Source of the DNA: JABFRZ01 sp964631945
GTDB taxonomy: Bacteria; Planctomycetota; UBA1135; GCA-002686595
Direction of reading: 5' to 3'
Assembly: GCA_964631945.1 (NCBI GenBank)
Contig: CAZWAY010000011.1
Location: forward strand, 1 to 64,000
Length of the DNA stretch: 64,000 nt
Positions 11,698 through 23,466 of this stretch are shown piece by piece. Position 1 is the stretch's first letter; every line of letters starts with the position of its first letter. Below the pieces are notes generated by a model, which saw only the letters and a program-made list of their open reading frames with translations, had not been told where the DNA came from and did no database searches. The position numbers and the translations under genes were made by a program.

Positions 11698-13595
11698 GCC
11701 GCGCGCGCAGTCCGTACGCCAGGAAGCCGGCCACCGAGGTCGCGCTCGGACGCGAGCTGGCCAAGGGCGGCGAGGGTCGGATCCACGAGCTCGAGGGCCG
11801 GCCCGGCCTGGTGGCCAAGGTCTACCACCAGCCGCCCAGCCCCGAGAAGGCCGCCAAGCTCGAGGCCATGGTGGCCGCGCGCACCGACGAGCTGATCCGC
11901 GTGGCGGCCTGGCCGGTGGAGCTCCTGCGCGCGACCCCCGGCGGCACGCCGATCGGCGTGGTCATGCCGCGCGTCGACGACCACAAGGACATCCACCTGT
12001 TGTACGGCCCGCGCAGCCGGCTGGCGGCCTTTCCGCTGGCGGGCTGGCCGTTCCTGATCCGCGCCGCCGCCAACCTGGCGCGCTCGTTCGCGGTCGTGCA
12101 CGCGCACGGACACGTGGTGGGCGACGTCAACGACCGCGTGGCGCTGGTGTCCGAGCGCGCGCTGGTGCGCCTGATCGACTGCGACGGCTTCCAGATCCAG
12201 CACGGCGGCAAGCGCTTCGCCTGCGACGTCGGCGTGCTGACGCACCAGCCGCCCGAGCTGCAGGGCGTCACGAGCTTCCGCGGCCTCGCGCGCACCCAGG
12301 CCCACGACGGCTTCGGCCTGGCGGTGCTGGTCTTCCAGCTCCTGTTCATGGCCCGCCACCCGTTCTCGGGTTCCTATGGCAAGGCCGGCGACATGCCGCT
12401 CGAGCGCGCGATCCGCGAGTTCCGCTTCGTGTACGGGGCCGAGGCCGAGGCGCGCGGCATGCGTCCGCCGCCGGCCGCGCTCGAGCTCGGCTGCGTCACG
12501 CGCGACGTGGCGCGCCTGTTCGAGCAGGCCTTCTCGCCGCGCGGCGCCAAGGAGGGCCGGCCGAGCGCGACGCGCTGGGCCGCGGCCCTGGACGAGCTCG
12601 AGCGCCTGGTCCAGCGCTGCCGGACCAACCCGAGCCACGCCTACCTGAAGGGCCACGCGTGCCCGTTCTGCGCCATCGACCGCCAGACCGAGCTGGCGCT
12701 GTTCCACCAGCCGCTGCTCGGCAAGGGCGCCGGCCGGCGGCCGGTCTCGGTGCACCTGCCGACGCTGTGGAAGGAGATCGTGGCGGTCGAGGCGCCGGGC
12801 CCGGCGGCGGAGCTGCCGGCGCCGCTGGTGGCCTTCGCGCGCGAGTGCGGCGCGGCGGCACGCGGACGCGCGCTGCGCTGGGCGGGCAGCGTGCTCGCGG
12901 GCCTGCTCACGGTGACGCTGTTCACGGCCTCGGGCGGGTACTCGCTCCTGTGTCTCTTGCTGGTGCCGGCCCTGTGGGTGCGGCGCAAGAAGCTGCCCGG
13001 TGGAGCCGCGCTCTCGAAGCGCGCGCGCGGCCTGGTGCGGCGCTGGGGCGAGAAGGCCTCGGCGCGCGCCTTCCAGGAGCGCCGCGCGGAGCTCGAGCAC
13101 GCGCGGGCCGAGCTCGACGGGCTGGACGAGCAGCACGCGCAGGGCCTGGCCGAGCTCAACGTCAAGCGCCGCCAGTACCAGCTGGATGCGTACCTGCGCA
13201 AGCAGCGCATCGCCGAGGCCAAGCTGCCGGCCCTCGACCGCGGCGCCAAGGCCGTGCTCGAGTCCTACGGCATCGAGACCGCCGACGAGGTCTCGCTGCC
13301 CTCGCTCTCGAGCGTGCGCTCGCTGTCCGATCCGGCTCGCAAGGCGCTCTTCGCCTGGCGCGCGCTGCAGGAATCGCGCTTCGTCTTCGACCCGAGCAAG
13401 GGCGTGGATCCCGAGGCGCGCGCGGCGCTCGAACGCGCGACCCAGAAGCGCCACGCGGACCTGGTGCAGAAGCTGCTCGACGGTCCGGCGCGCCTGCGCA
13501 GCGCCGCCCAGCAGATCGTCGTGGCGCGCCAGACGCTGACGGCCGAGATCGAGCCGCTGCTGAAGGAGCTCGAGCAGGCCCGCCGCGCGGCCTAG
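11694..13595 (+). CDS. Protein kinase-like membrane protein with zinc ribbon and helix-hairpin-helix (TerY-P triad)
   Basis: 633 residues. The kinase-like domain spans about 15-310: GRELAKGGEGRIHEL, Lys42 in VAKVYH, a catalytic-loop equivalent HGHVVGDVNDRVALV and a DFG equivalent IDCDGFQ. Relatives usually have Asn five residues after the loop Asp (GDVNxxN); here that position is Val, so Mg binding and activity may be weak. A CPFC finger follows, then two adjacent hydrophobic helices (about 395-435), a coiled-coil segment (ARAFQERRAELEHAR onward), and an HhH-type module (LESYGIETADEVSL, SDPARKALFAWR). It overlaps the phosphatase stop by 4 bases. The role is a signalling module in stress response by family analogy; the target is unknown. 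Confidence 0.87.
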   Translation: MSRARSPYARKPATEVALGRELAKGGEGRIHELEGRPGLVAKVYHQPPSPEKAAKLEAMVAARTDELIRVAAWPVELLRATPGGTPIGVVMPRVDDHKDIHLLYGPRSRLAAFPLAGWPFLIRAAANLARSFAVVHAHGHVVGDVNDRVALVSERALVRLIDCDGFQIQHGGKRFACDVGVLTHQPPELQGVTSFRGLARTQAHDGFGLAVLVFQLLFMARHPFSGSYGKAGDMPLERAIREFRFVYGAEAEARGMRPPPAALELGCVTRDVARLFEQAFSPRGAKEGRPSATRWAAALDELERLVQRCRTNPSHAYLKGHACPFCAIDRQTELALFHQPLLGKGAGRRPVSVHLPTLWKEIVAVEAPGPAAELPAPLVAFARECGAAARGRALRWAGSVLAGLLTVTLFTASGGYSLLCLLLVPALWVRRKKLPGGAALSKRARGLVRRWGEKASARAFQERRAELEHARAELDGLDEQHAQGLAELNVKRRQYQLDAYLRKQRIAEAKLPALDRGAKAVLESYGIETADEVSLPSLSSVRSLSDPARKALFAWRALQESRFVFDPSKGVDPEARAALERATQKRHADLVQKLLDGPARLRSAAQQIVVARQTLTAEIEPLLKELEQARRAA

Positions 13596-13656
13596 CCAGC
13601 GCAGCGCGGCGGCCCTCCGGCTTGGATGGCCGGCGGCGATCGGGGACACTGTGGGC

Positions 13657-14532
13657 ATGGTCCTGCGACCCCTGCTGGCACTCGTGCTCGCGTTCTGCGC
13701 TCCGGCCTGCCGCTGTGCTCCCTGCGCGCCCGCGCCGGCCCGGGATCTCGCCCTGCGCGACGGCACGGCGAGCTCTGCGGACGGCGTCCCGATCCACTAC
13801 CTGGCGGGGGGCCAGGGTGCGCGCGCGCTCGTCTTCGTGCACGGCTGGCTCGGCAACGCGGAGTGGTGGCGGCCGATGATGGAGCGCTTCGCGCCCGAGT
13901 ATCGCGTGGTGGCGCTCGACCTCGCCGGGCACGGGCGCTCGGGCCATGGGCGCGAGGACTGGACGGTCGAGCGCTTCGCCGAGGACGTGGCCGCGGTGGT
14001 GCGCGCGCTCGAGCTCGAGCACGTCGTGCTGCTGGGGCACTCCATGTCCGGCACGATCACGGTGCAGGCCGCGCGCGTGCTCGGGCCGCGCGTCGAGCTG
14101 CTGGTTCCGATCGACACGCTGAACGACGTCGAATGGGACCTGCCGCCCGAGGTCTGGGCGCAGTTCTTCGGCGGGCTGCGGGCCGACTTCCCGAGCGCGG
14201 TCGAGGGCTTCTTCCGCGGCATGTTGTTCGCTCCGAGCTCGCCGCCCGAGGTCGTCGCGCGCGTGCTGGCCGAGGCCCGCGCGGCCGATCCGCGGCGAGC
14301 CGTGCCGATGCTCGAGCGCGCGCGCGACTTCGACCTGAAGGCCGCCCTGCGGGCCCTGGACCTCCCGATCCATGCGCTGCAGTCCGACCGGAACCCGACC
14401 AAGCTCGACACCAACCAGAAGTACGCGCCGCGCTTCGAGGCCGAGGTCCTGCCCGGAGTCGGCCACTGGCCGATGCTCGAGGCGCCGCAGGCCTTCGGGG
14501 ACCTGCTGGCGCGGATCCTGGCGCGCCCCTGA
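13657..14532 (+). CDS. Exported alpha/beta-hydrolase
   Basis: 291 residues from the ATG at 13657 (a GTG two codons earlier is possible). The leader is hydrophobic and ends in a cysteine-rich stretch (FCAPACRCAPC), so it may be a lipoprotein. FVHGWLGNAEWW is the oxyanion region, ALDLAGHGRS and LLGHSMSG carry the core and nucleophile Ser129, and GVGHWPMLEAP holds the catalytic histidine. The DLAGHGRS-type signature fits the broad hydrolase/haloperoxidase-like group; no substrate can be named. It lies between the TerY-P triad and a sensor kinase, 61 bases after the first. Confidence 0.85.
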   Translation: MVLRPLLALVLAFCAPACRCAPCAPAPARDLALRDGTASSADGVPIHYLAGGQGARALVFVHGWLGNAEWWRPMMERFAPEYRVVALDLAGHGRSGHGREDWTVERFAEDVAAVVRALELEHVVLLGHSMSGTITVQAARVLGPRVELLVPIDTLNDVEWDLPPEVWAQFFGGLRADFPSAVEGFFRGMLFAPSSPPEVVARVLAEARAADPRRAVPMLERARDFDLKAALRALDLPIHALQSDRNPTKLDTNQKYAPRFEAEVLPGVGHWPMLEAPQAFGDLLARILARP

Positions 14533-14631
14533 GTCCGGCCAGGCCTCCATCGTTCGGGCCGCGTCTCCGAGCGCCAGGCGAGCGGCGTTTTCTGCCGATA
14601 GAGCGGACTCGGCGGCCCCTCGGTCGCTCGG

Positions 14632-17037
<2,406 letters not shown>

Positions 17038-17231
17038 TCCCGCTGTGCCGCCGCCGGGTCGATGAGGTCCTCACGCTCCAGACGTCCGCCCCGGTATCCT
17101 CCCGCCGCCTGCGAGCGCGTTCCGCGCGCGGGGCTCCCCATGCCTCCCGTCCTCCCGCGCACGAACCCGCACTTCGCTCCGCGACGGCGGGACGAGCCGC
17201 TCGCGCGCGCGCGCCGCGAGGGAGGGTCGGC

Positions 17232-18251
17232 GTGAGCCAGTTCACGGTGCGGCCGTACGAGCCCGGGGACGAGGAGGGCATCCTGCGCCTCTTCAACGGG
17301 GTCTTCGCGGAGGGCAACCCGGGCTTCGTCCCGCGCACGCTGGAGGTCTGGCGCCACATCTACGCCGAGAATCCGGCCGGTCAGCAGATCTTCGTGGCGC
17401 TGGACCCCGAGCGGAAGATCATCGCGAACTACTCGGCCATCCCGGCCTGGCTGTGCGCGCGCGGACAGCGCCGCTGGAGCAGCCAGCCGGTGGACACCTG
17501 CGTCGACCCGGCCTGGCGCGGCAGCCTGCGCAAGAACAGCGTCTTCGTGACCGTCGCGAGCGCCTTCATCCAGGAGTACTGCACGCCCGGTCCGCGGCCA
17601 TTCAACGACATCATGTGGGGCCTGCCCAACCAGAAGGCCTTCCCCGTCGGCACGCGCATCATCGGCTACCAGCCCGTGCACTGTCCGATGCCGAGTCAGG
17701 TGGGCCTGCTGGCGCCCGAGTGGATCGAGCCGCTCGCCGCGCTCGCTGGCGAGGTCGAGGTGCGCGAGGGGGGCGCGGCCGGGTTCGACCAGCTGGCCGA
17801 GCTCTTCGAGCGCACGCGCGACGAGGTCGAGCTGGGGGTCTGGCGCGACGCCGCGTACCTGCGCTGGCGCTACCGCGACTGGCCGGGGAATCCGTACGGG
17901 ACGATGCTGGCACGGCGCGGCGGCGAACTCGTGGGCGGCTGCGTGTTCCGCCGCGGCTGGATGGACCAGCCGATCGTGCCGGTCGTCGACTGGGTCGGGC
18001 GCGGCGGCGATCGGAGCGCCGTGGCCGGGCTACTGGCGGCGGTCGCGCGCCTGGCCCATGGCCTGGGCGGTCGGCGCCTGGAGACCTGGGTCACGCCCAA
18101 CATGGCGCTCCATCCCACCCTGCGCGCGCTGGGACTGCTCGAGGAACCGACGCCCTTCAACCTGTGCATCATGGTGTTCAGCCCGCACTTCGAGCTGGAG
18201 TGGGCCAAGGCGCACTGGACCGTCACGATGGGCGATTCCGACCTGTACTGA
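17232..18251 (+). CDS. GNAT-fold N-acetyltransferase-like protein
   Basis: 339 residues from a GTG at 17232 (reading MSQFTVRPYEPGDEEGILRLF). The N-terminus is a standard GNAT beginning and the protein continues through a long insert to VDWVGRGGDRSAVAGLLAAVARLA, a plausible acyl-CoA loop and helix. The length is about twice that of simple GNATs, as in the double-GNAT families common in planctomycetes. The acceptor is unknown. A gap of 194 bases upstream shows no recognisable signal; downstream it converges on fabH across a dispersed repeat. Confidence 0.75.
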   Translation: MSQFTVRPYEPGDEEGILRLFNGVFAEGNPGFVPRTLEVWRHIYAENPAGQQIFVALDPERKIIANYSAIPAWLCARGQRRWSSQPVDTCVDPAWRGSLRKNSVFVTVASAFIQEYCTPGPRPFNDIMWGLPNQKAFPVGTRIIGYQPVHCPMPSQVGLLAPEWIEPLAALAGEVEVREGGAAGFDQLAELFERTRDEVELGVWRDAAYLRWRYRDWPGNPYGTMLARRGGELVGGCVFRRGWMDQPIVPVVDWVGRGGDRSAVAGLLAAVARLAHGLGGRRLETWVTPNMALHPTLRALGLLEEPTPFNLCIMVFSPHFELEWAKAHWTVTMGDSDLY

Positions 18252-18282
18252 GCGCCCATTCGGGAGGCGAGGCTTCTCGGAA

Positions 18283-18325
18283 GGAACCGCGGAGGCGCTG
18301 AGGACGCGGAGCCTCACGGAGAGGA
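18283..18325 (+). repeat. Dispersed GC-rich repeat, copy 2
   Basis: GGAACCGCGGAGGCGC, then GAGGACGCGGAGCCTCACGG and AGAGGA. It matches the reverse complement of 4391-4430 (32 of 36 bases from the ACCGCGG start). It fills the middle of the 101-base gap between two convergent genes, so both known good copies are strictly intergenic. Confidence 0.62.
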
Positions 18326-18352
18326 CCAAGGCGGTCGAGGCCCGCGCCGACC

Positions 18353-19384
18353 CTACCAGCGATACAGCGCCGCGCCCCAGGTGAAGCCGGCGCCGAAGGC
18401 GGCCGAGCACACCAGCATGCCCGGCCGGAGGCGGCCCTGCTTGCGGGCCTCGAACAGGCCGAGCGGGATCGTCGCGGCGGTGGTGTTGCCGTACTTCGCG
18501 ATCGAGCTCACCACGCGCTCGGGCGCGACCTCCAGCGCCGTCGCGAAGCGGTCGTCGATGCGCTTGTTGGCCTGGTGGTTGACGAACAGGTCCACGTCGT
18601 TCGGCACCAGACCGTGCCGCGCCAGGGCTTCGAGCGCCACCTCTGGCATGCGCTTGGTGGCGTGCTGGAACACGAGCCGCCCGTCCATCTGCGGGTAGCT
18701 GGGCGCTTCGCCCTGGAGCTCGGGCGGGTTCCAGACACGATTCGCGCTGCCGGGCGAGGCCCACAGCAGGTCCTTGGCGTGACGGCCGTCGGCGTGCAGG
18801 TGGCACGAGAGCACGCGCGACTCGCGCGCGTCCGCCTTCAGGTCGCCGTCGAGCTCGGTGGCGGAGACGATCGCGGCGCCGGCCGCATCGCCGAACAGCA
18901 CCGTCATGCCGCGCCCGCGGGTCGAGATGTCCAGGGTCTTCGACTGCATCTCGGCCCCGACCAGCAGCACGTTGCGGCACTGGCCCGAGCGCACGTACAG
19001 GTCCGCGATCGAGAGCCCGTAGATCCAGCCCGTGCACTGCTGGCGGATGTCGAGGGCCGGAATGCCGGGGATGCCGAGCTTGCCTTGCAGGAAGCAGGCC
19101 GAACCCGGGTAGGCCGCGTCCGGGCTGAGCGTGGCGAAGACGATCAGGTCGATCTCCTCGCGCGCGATGCCTGCGTCCTGGAGGGCGCGCTCGCTGGCCT
19201 CCTTGGCGAGGTCCGAGACCGAGGTCCCTTCCGTCTGCTCGGCCCAGTAGCGCTCGGCGATGCCGGTGCGCTTGCGGATCCACTCGTCCGAAGTGTTCAT
19301 CATCGCGGACAGGTCGGCATTGGTGACCTTCCGCGGCGGGAGCGACATGCCGAGCCCGCGGATCCTCGACCAGATCTTGGACAT
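18353..19384 (-). CDS. fabH: 3-oxoacyl-ACP synthase III (FabH/KAS III)
   Basis: 343 residues from an ATG at 19384. The complete catalytic triad is visible: Cys117 in QQCTGWIYG, His270 in FVNHQANKRI and Asn300 in YGNTTAATIP. TSDEWIRKRTGI near residue 31 is the KAS III signature. The enzyme condenses an acyl-CoA starter with malonyl-ACP to start fatty-acid synthesis in the cytoplasm. It is a lone gene rather than part of a fab operon. Paralogous KAS III-like synthases of secondary pathways share these motifs, but no such cluster surrounds it. The 186 bases upstream show nothing I can call. Confidence 0.92.
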   Translation of the reverse strand: MSKIWSRIRGLGMSLPPRKVTNADLSAMMNTSDEWIRKRTGIAERYWAEQTEGTSVSDLAKEASERALQDAGIAREEIDLIVFATLSPDAAYPGSACFLQGKLGIPGIPALDIRQQCTGWIYGLSIADLYVRSGQCRNVLLVGAEMQSKTLDISTRGRGMTVLFGDAAGAAIVSATELDGDLKADARESRVLSCHLHADGRHAKDLLWASPGSANRVWNPPELQGEAPSYPQMDGRLVFQHATKRMPEVALEALARHGLVPNDVDLFVNHQANKRIDDRFATALEVAPERVVSSIAKYGNTTAATIPLGLFEARKQGRLRPGMLVCSAAFGAGFTWGAALYRW

Positions 19385-19570
19385 GGGGTTCGCGGGGTTC
19401 GGTGAGACGAGCGCTCCAAGGCCGCGCTTTCTCGTGCTCGCGGACGCTCGAAGTCGGGCGCGGACCACGCGCCGGGCAGACAGGGGGCGTCATTGTACCC
19501 GACTCTCGCGGCTCGGGGAGTCGTCCCGTGTCCGTCGATCGAGGCGGCGCGCGGGCCTCGGCGCGGGTCC

Positions 19571-20578
19571 CTAGCGCCTTTCCCGCTCGACGTGACGCCT
19601 CAGGAGATCCCCGCCGAAGTCCCGCTCGAGGTCGCGCCACAGCGCGTGGACGTGGTTCACGCCCGTCACGTCGAACTCGACGATGAAGTGTGGGCCGTGG
19701 AGCCGGTAGTAGAAGGGCTGCCCGACTTCGGTGGACCCGAGCCACAGGAAGTGGATCGCGGCGAAGCCCTCGCGACAGCGCGCGAGCTCGCGCTCGGCCA
19801 GATCCGGACGCAGGTTCCCGATGTACTCGCGCAGCAATGGCTCGAGCAGCGCGCGCTGCTCTTGCGTGAGCTCCGCCGCCGGGATCCCGTCGGGACGGGC
19901 CTCGGCCGGATCCTGCCCCGGGCCGAAGAGGACGTCGCCCGGCCGTCCCTCGGCGCGCACCGCGCGCGCACGCTGATCCGCCGAGAGGCTCGCGAGGAGC
20001 GCTCGCGCGAGACGCTCTTCCTCGTGCAGCACGCGCAGGCCCTCGTGCGGGCCGGAGCGGACCTCGGCCGGATACGCCCCGAGGAAGAACGGCGTCCCGG
20101 CGACCTCGCCTCCGGCGAGGGTGTAGTTCAGCGCGAGGTGATGGCCCGCGAGCCGCCAGCTCCAGGGATCGCTTCCACCGGGCACGCCCCAGAAGGCGAG
20201 CGAGTACCGCCCAGGATCACGCTCCGCGACGCGGCCGGACTCCTCGTGGATGATTCCCTGGAGCTGCAGGACGCCTCTCACCTTGGCCAGCCCGCGCTCC
20301 GAGAGCGCGCTGCGCAGGAGCCGATCGAACCCCTGCTGCTCGGCCGATTCCAGCTCGCCGAGGGTCACGCCGGGCCAGTCGTAGTAGTGATACTGCCACT
20401 CGACCCTGCGTGCGTCGGCGAAGGAGAACGAGGCCCGCTCGCGCAACTCTGGCCGCAGCGCGCGGCTCAGCTGCGCGGCGCGCTCGTCCATCGGATCGCC
20501 CGTTCCTCCGGCGGCGAGTGCGGCGCCGAGGAGGCACAGCCCGAGTCCCGCGAAGCTGCGTACGAAGGTCGAGGGCAT
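19571..20578 (-). CDS. DUF3500 family secreted protein
   Basis: 335 residues with an N-terminal signal peptide (FAGLGLCLLGAALAAGGTG). Sequence features match DUF3500: WQYHYYDWPGVTLGEL, GLAKVRGVLQLQGIIHE, WGVPGGSDPWSWRLAGHHLALNYTL, a phosphate/sugar-like loop FFLGAYPAEV, and the C-terminal HFLWLGSTEVGQPFYYRLHG plus EFDVTGVNHVHALWRD. The conserved His, Asp and Trp residues suggest a metal- or ligand-binding enzyme, but the family has no established activity. It is followed 58 bases upstream on the strand by a propeller protein and a putative metallopeptidase, all secreted. Confidence 0.88.
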   Translation of the reverse strand: MPSTFVRSFAGLGLCLLGAALAAGGTGDPMDERAAQLSRALRPELRERASFSFADARRVEWQYHYYDWPGVTLGELESAEQQGFDRLLRSALSERGLAKVRGVLQLQGIIHEESGRVAERDPGRYSLAFWGVPGGSDPWSWRLAGHHLALNYTLAGGEVAGTPFFLGAYPAEVRSGPHEGLRVLHEEERLARALLASLSADQRARAVRAEGRPGDVLFGPGQDPAEARPDGIPAAELTQEQRALLEPLLREYIGNLRPDLAERELARCREGFAAIHFLWLGSTEVGQPFYYRLHGPHFIVEFDVTGVNHVHALWRDLERDFGGDLLRRHVERERR

Positions 20579-20635
20579 GGGAGTCCCGAGCCAGTGTCCT
20601 GGAGCGACGCGGGTACGACGAGGGCCAGCGGGTCG

Positions 20636-21907
20636 CTACTTCGGGTCCGGTTCCGCCAGGCAGTAGAGCCAACTCTTGCCGCGCAGGAACAGCTCGTCCC
20701 CGGCCACGGCCGGCGAGGCGTCGAAGGCGTCCTCGAGCGCGTTCACGGCCAGGGTGCGGACCGCGGGCGCGAGCGCGAGCACCTCGACCTTGCCGTCGCG
20801 CCCGGCCACGTACAGCCGGCCACCGGCGAGCACGGGCGAGGCCCAGGCCTCGCTCACGCCCTGCAGGCGCTCGGGGCCGTACTCGACCTCGCCGCTGGCC
20901 GAGTCCAGCACCGTGAGCTGGCCGGAATCGCCCTTCAGGAAGTACACGTGGGTGCCCTGGGCGAGCAGCGAGGGGATGTTGTCGCTGGATCTCCGCGACC
21001 AGAGCAGCTCGGCCGGCTCGCCGCCCGGCAGCGCGACCAGGGCGCGCAGGTCGCCGCGATCGACGCCCGGGACCAGCACGAGTTCACCCAGCGCCACGGC
21101 GCTCGCCATCGCGGTGTTGCCGCTCGGTTCCCCGAGGGACCACAGCTCGCGCCCGGTCCGCGGATCGAAGGCGCTCGTGCGCTTGCCCGTGACCACGAGC
21201 TGGTCGTCCCCGTCCACGTGCACGACCAGCGGCGTCGAGCAGTTGTTGCCCTCCGGAATCGGCGCGCGCCAGCGCTCCTGGCCATTCGCGGCGTCGAGCG
21301 CGATCACGAAGCTCTCGCCCCAGTGCGCCCACTGGAGGATCAGGCTCCCGTCGTAGAGCAGCGGCGAGCTGCCCTCGCCGTGTCCGCGGTTGCTCAGGTC
21401 GCCGAGGTCGACCTGCCAGACCAGCTCGCCCGCCGGCGTGAGCGCGTACACGCCGTAGGATCCGAACGAGCAGTACACGCGCGCGCCGTCGGTGGTGGGG
21501 GTGGGCGTGGCGTAGGTGTTGGTCGGGTGCGTGGGTTCGTGCGGCATGGCCAGGTGGACGCGCTTGCGCCACAGCTCTCGACCGCTCGCGCGCGCGAAGG
21601 CCAGCACCAGGAACTCCTGCTCCTCGAGCTCGAACGGTCGCAGGAAGCCCGCGCCCACTTCGCCCGCGCGCTTCTTGCCGGTGGGCACGGCGGTCGTGAC
21701 GAAGACCTGCTCACCCCACACGATCGGGGAGGAGAGCCCCGCGCCGGGCAGCGCCGCCTTCCAGCGCAGGTTCTTGTGCTCGCTCCACTCGATCGGCGGC
21801 GAGCCCTCGGCCGTGCCGTCGCCGCGCGGACCGCGCCAGCCGTTCCAGTCGTCGTGGCCCGAAATCGGAGTCGGCAGCGGACACAGCAGGGCGAGCAACG
21901 GGTGCAT
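20636..21907 (-). CDS. Secreted PQQ-type beta-propeller protein (BamB-like fold)
   Basis: 423 residues with a short hydrophobic leader. Successive blades follow the PQQ/BamB pattern: WNGWRGPRGDGTAEGSPP at the start (a common planctomycete opening), NLRWKAALPG, GRELWRKRVHLAMP, AGELVWQVDLGDL, NGQERWRAPIPEG, TGRELWSLGEPSG, and LLWSRRSSDN. No PQQ-dependent dehydrogenase active-site residues are obvious, so it is more likely a scaffold or binding propeller outside the cytoplasm than an enzyme. It lies between the DUF3500 gene and the putative metallopeptidase. Confidence 0.86.
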   Translation of the reverse strand: MHPLLALLCPLPTPISGHDDWNGWRGPRGDGTAEGSPPIEWSEHKNLRWKAALPGAGLSSPIVWGEQVFVTTAVPTGKKRAGEVGAGFLRPFELEEQEFLVLAFARASGRELWRKRVHLAMPHEPTHPTNTYATPTPTTDGARVYCSFGSYGVYALTPAGELVWQVDLGDLSNRGHGEGSSPLLYDGSLILQWAHWGESFVIALDAANGQERWRAPIPEGNNCSTPLVVHVDGDDQLVVTGKRTSAFDPRTGRELWSLGEPSGNTAMASAVALGELVLVPGVDRGDLRALVALPGGEPAELLWSRRSSDNIPSLLAQGTHVYFLKGDSGQLTVLDSASGEVEYGPERLQGVSEAWASPVLAGGRLYVAGRDGKVEVLALAPAVRTLAVNALEDAFDASPAVAGDELFLRGKSWLYCLAEPDPK

Positions 21908-22000
21908 GTCGCCGACGATAGGGCGCGCGCCGCGCGCTGCCGCCAGGACGCGGTAAGGGATCGGTGCCGCGCGTGTTGCGCCGGAGACGAGGGGGGCTGG

Positions 22001-23302
22001 CTACGGGCGCTCGACCAGCGCGAGATCGCCCGTGCGGGCCCCCGGGGCGAAGGCCCAGCCGGGGGCGAGCTCGAGCGTCCAGCCCGGGCCGCTCTGGTGG
22101 TCCGACGCGGCGCCGGTCAGCGCGACGCGGCCCTCGCGCGTGCGCGTGTCCTCGAGCAGCGCACCGTCGTGCACGGCGAGCACGCCCCACTTCGCCCGGA
22201 GCTTGCGCTCGGTGTAGAGCGTGCGGCCCTCGTCGAAGGCGTGCACCTTGCGCGTGTCCATCGTGCCGGAGGTGACCAGGGTCAGGTCGAGCACCAGCAC
22301 GGGGCCGTCCACCAGCGCCTTGCGCCAGAGCGCGAGACGTTCCCGACGCTCGCGCTCGCGCCTCTCCTCGGCCGCGCGCAGCGCGTCGCCGCCGTGCTGC
22401 GGGGCGCGGCCCCCGGCGCGCGCGGCGCTCGGCGTGAGCGCGAGGGCTTCGCCGAGCCGCGCGCCGAGGTCGCTCGTCTTGTCCAGCCCCACGCGCCAGT
22501 CCGGCAGCGCGCCGTCGAGGAGGTAGCCGTAGAGCGGCCCGCTGAAATACGCGAAGGAGCGCACGAAGCCCTGCTCCTTGGCGCGCCGAGCGGCGACGTA
22601 CGCCGCCACCTCGGCATCGCCCTGGCCCGCGAGCCGGAGGCCGCTGTAGCTCGCCAGCCCTTCGCGGATCTCGAGCGCGTTCTCGCGCTCGGCTGCGTCC
22701 GAAAAATACGCGCGCCGCGCCGCACGGAAGTCGAGCGCGTCCTGCACGGCCGCGCGCCGCGCCGCGCTCCCGGCGGGGGAGGCCAGCGCCACCTGGAGCG
22801 CGTTCCACTCGAGCTGCAGCCACAGCCGTCCCTCGAGCGCGTCCAGGTGCGCCGTCTCGGCCGCGAAGGCGTAGAGCCCGAGCGCCGGCTGCAAGAGGTG
22901 GAACGACTCGTGCGCGAGCAGCGCCACGCGCTCGGCGCGCGTCTCGCCGAGGTACGGCGCCATCACCATCGCCCAGCGCACGCCGGCCCACTCGACCGGT
23001 GCGTTCGCGATCGGCTTGTCCGCCGGCAGCGTGCCCATGAAGATGCCGTCGCGCGCCACGAGCTTCCCCTCCGCGTCGGCCTGGCCGGCCGCCACCGCGC
23101 GCGTGGCCGGATCCACCAGCAGCACCGGCCCGCACACGGGCACGCCCCAGAGCTTGCCGCCGTCCACCGCGCAAGCCGCCGCGAGCTCGGCGAAGGCCTC
23201 GCCCGCGCGCGCGAGCGACGGCGGGGCGGGAGCGGGCTTCACCTCCTGCGGGCCGACGCGCCCGAGCAGCGCGAGCGCGAGGAGAGGGAGGGCGGGCGTC
23301 AT
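22001..23302 (-). CDS. Putative secreted zinc metallopeptidase (HExxH)
   Basis: 433 residues with a signal peptide (LPLLALALLGRVGPQ). The only motif I recognise is His131-Glu132-x-x-His135 in ALLAHESFHLLQ, followed about 95 residues on by EIREGLASYSG, whose Glu is a plausible third zinc ligand, as in gluzincin-type peptidases. The C-terminal third is a lower-complexity basic stretch (RRERERRERLALWRKAL) followed by a small beta-rich tail. I do not recognise the whole family, so the peptidase call rests on motif and spacing only. It is the first gene of a run of minus-strand secreted proteins. Confidence 0.6.
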   Translation of the reverse strand: MTPALPLLALALLGRVGPQEVKPAPAPPSLARAGEAFAELAAACAVDGGKLWGVPVCGPVLLVDPATRAVAAGQADAEGKLVARDGIFMGTLPADKPIANAPVEWAGVRWAMVMAPYLGETRAERVALLAHESFHLLQPALGLYAFAAETAHLDALEGRLWLQLEWNALQVALASPAGSAARRAAVQDALDFRAARRAYFSDAAERENALEIREGLASYSGLRLAGQGDAEVAAYVAARRAKEQGFVRSFAYFSGPLYGYLLDGALPDWRVGLDKTSDLGARLGEALALTPSAARAGGRAPQHGGDALRAAEERRERERRERLALWRKALVDGPVLVLDLTLVTSGTMDTRKVHAFDEGRTLYTERKLRAKWGVLAVHDGALLEDTRTREGRVALTGAASDHQSGPGWTLELAPGWAFAPGARTGDLALVERP

Positions 23303-23466
23303 GGCGAAGCCCGAGCCTAGCGCACGCGAGGAGTGCCGAGGAAGGCTACTGGGGGGGCGTGCCTCATGCGCTGGCCACAGGGGCAGAGTGGGGCAGTGAG
23401 AGTTGAGATGACCCGTTACCGCCTGAGTCCTCTCCCGGTCATGCGAGACAGGAAAGGACGGCTACA

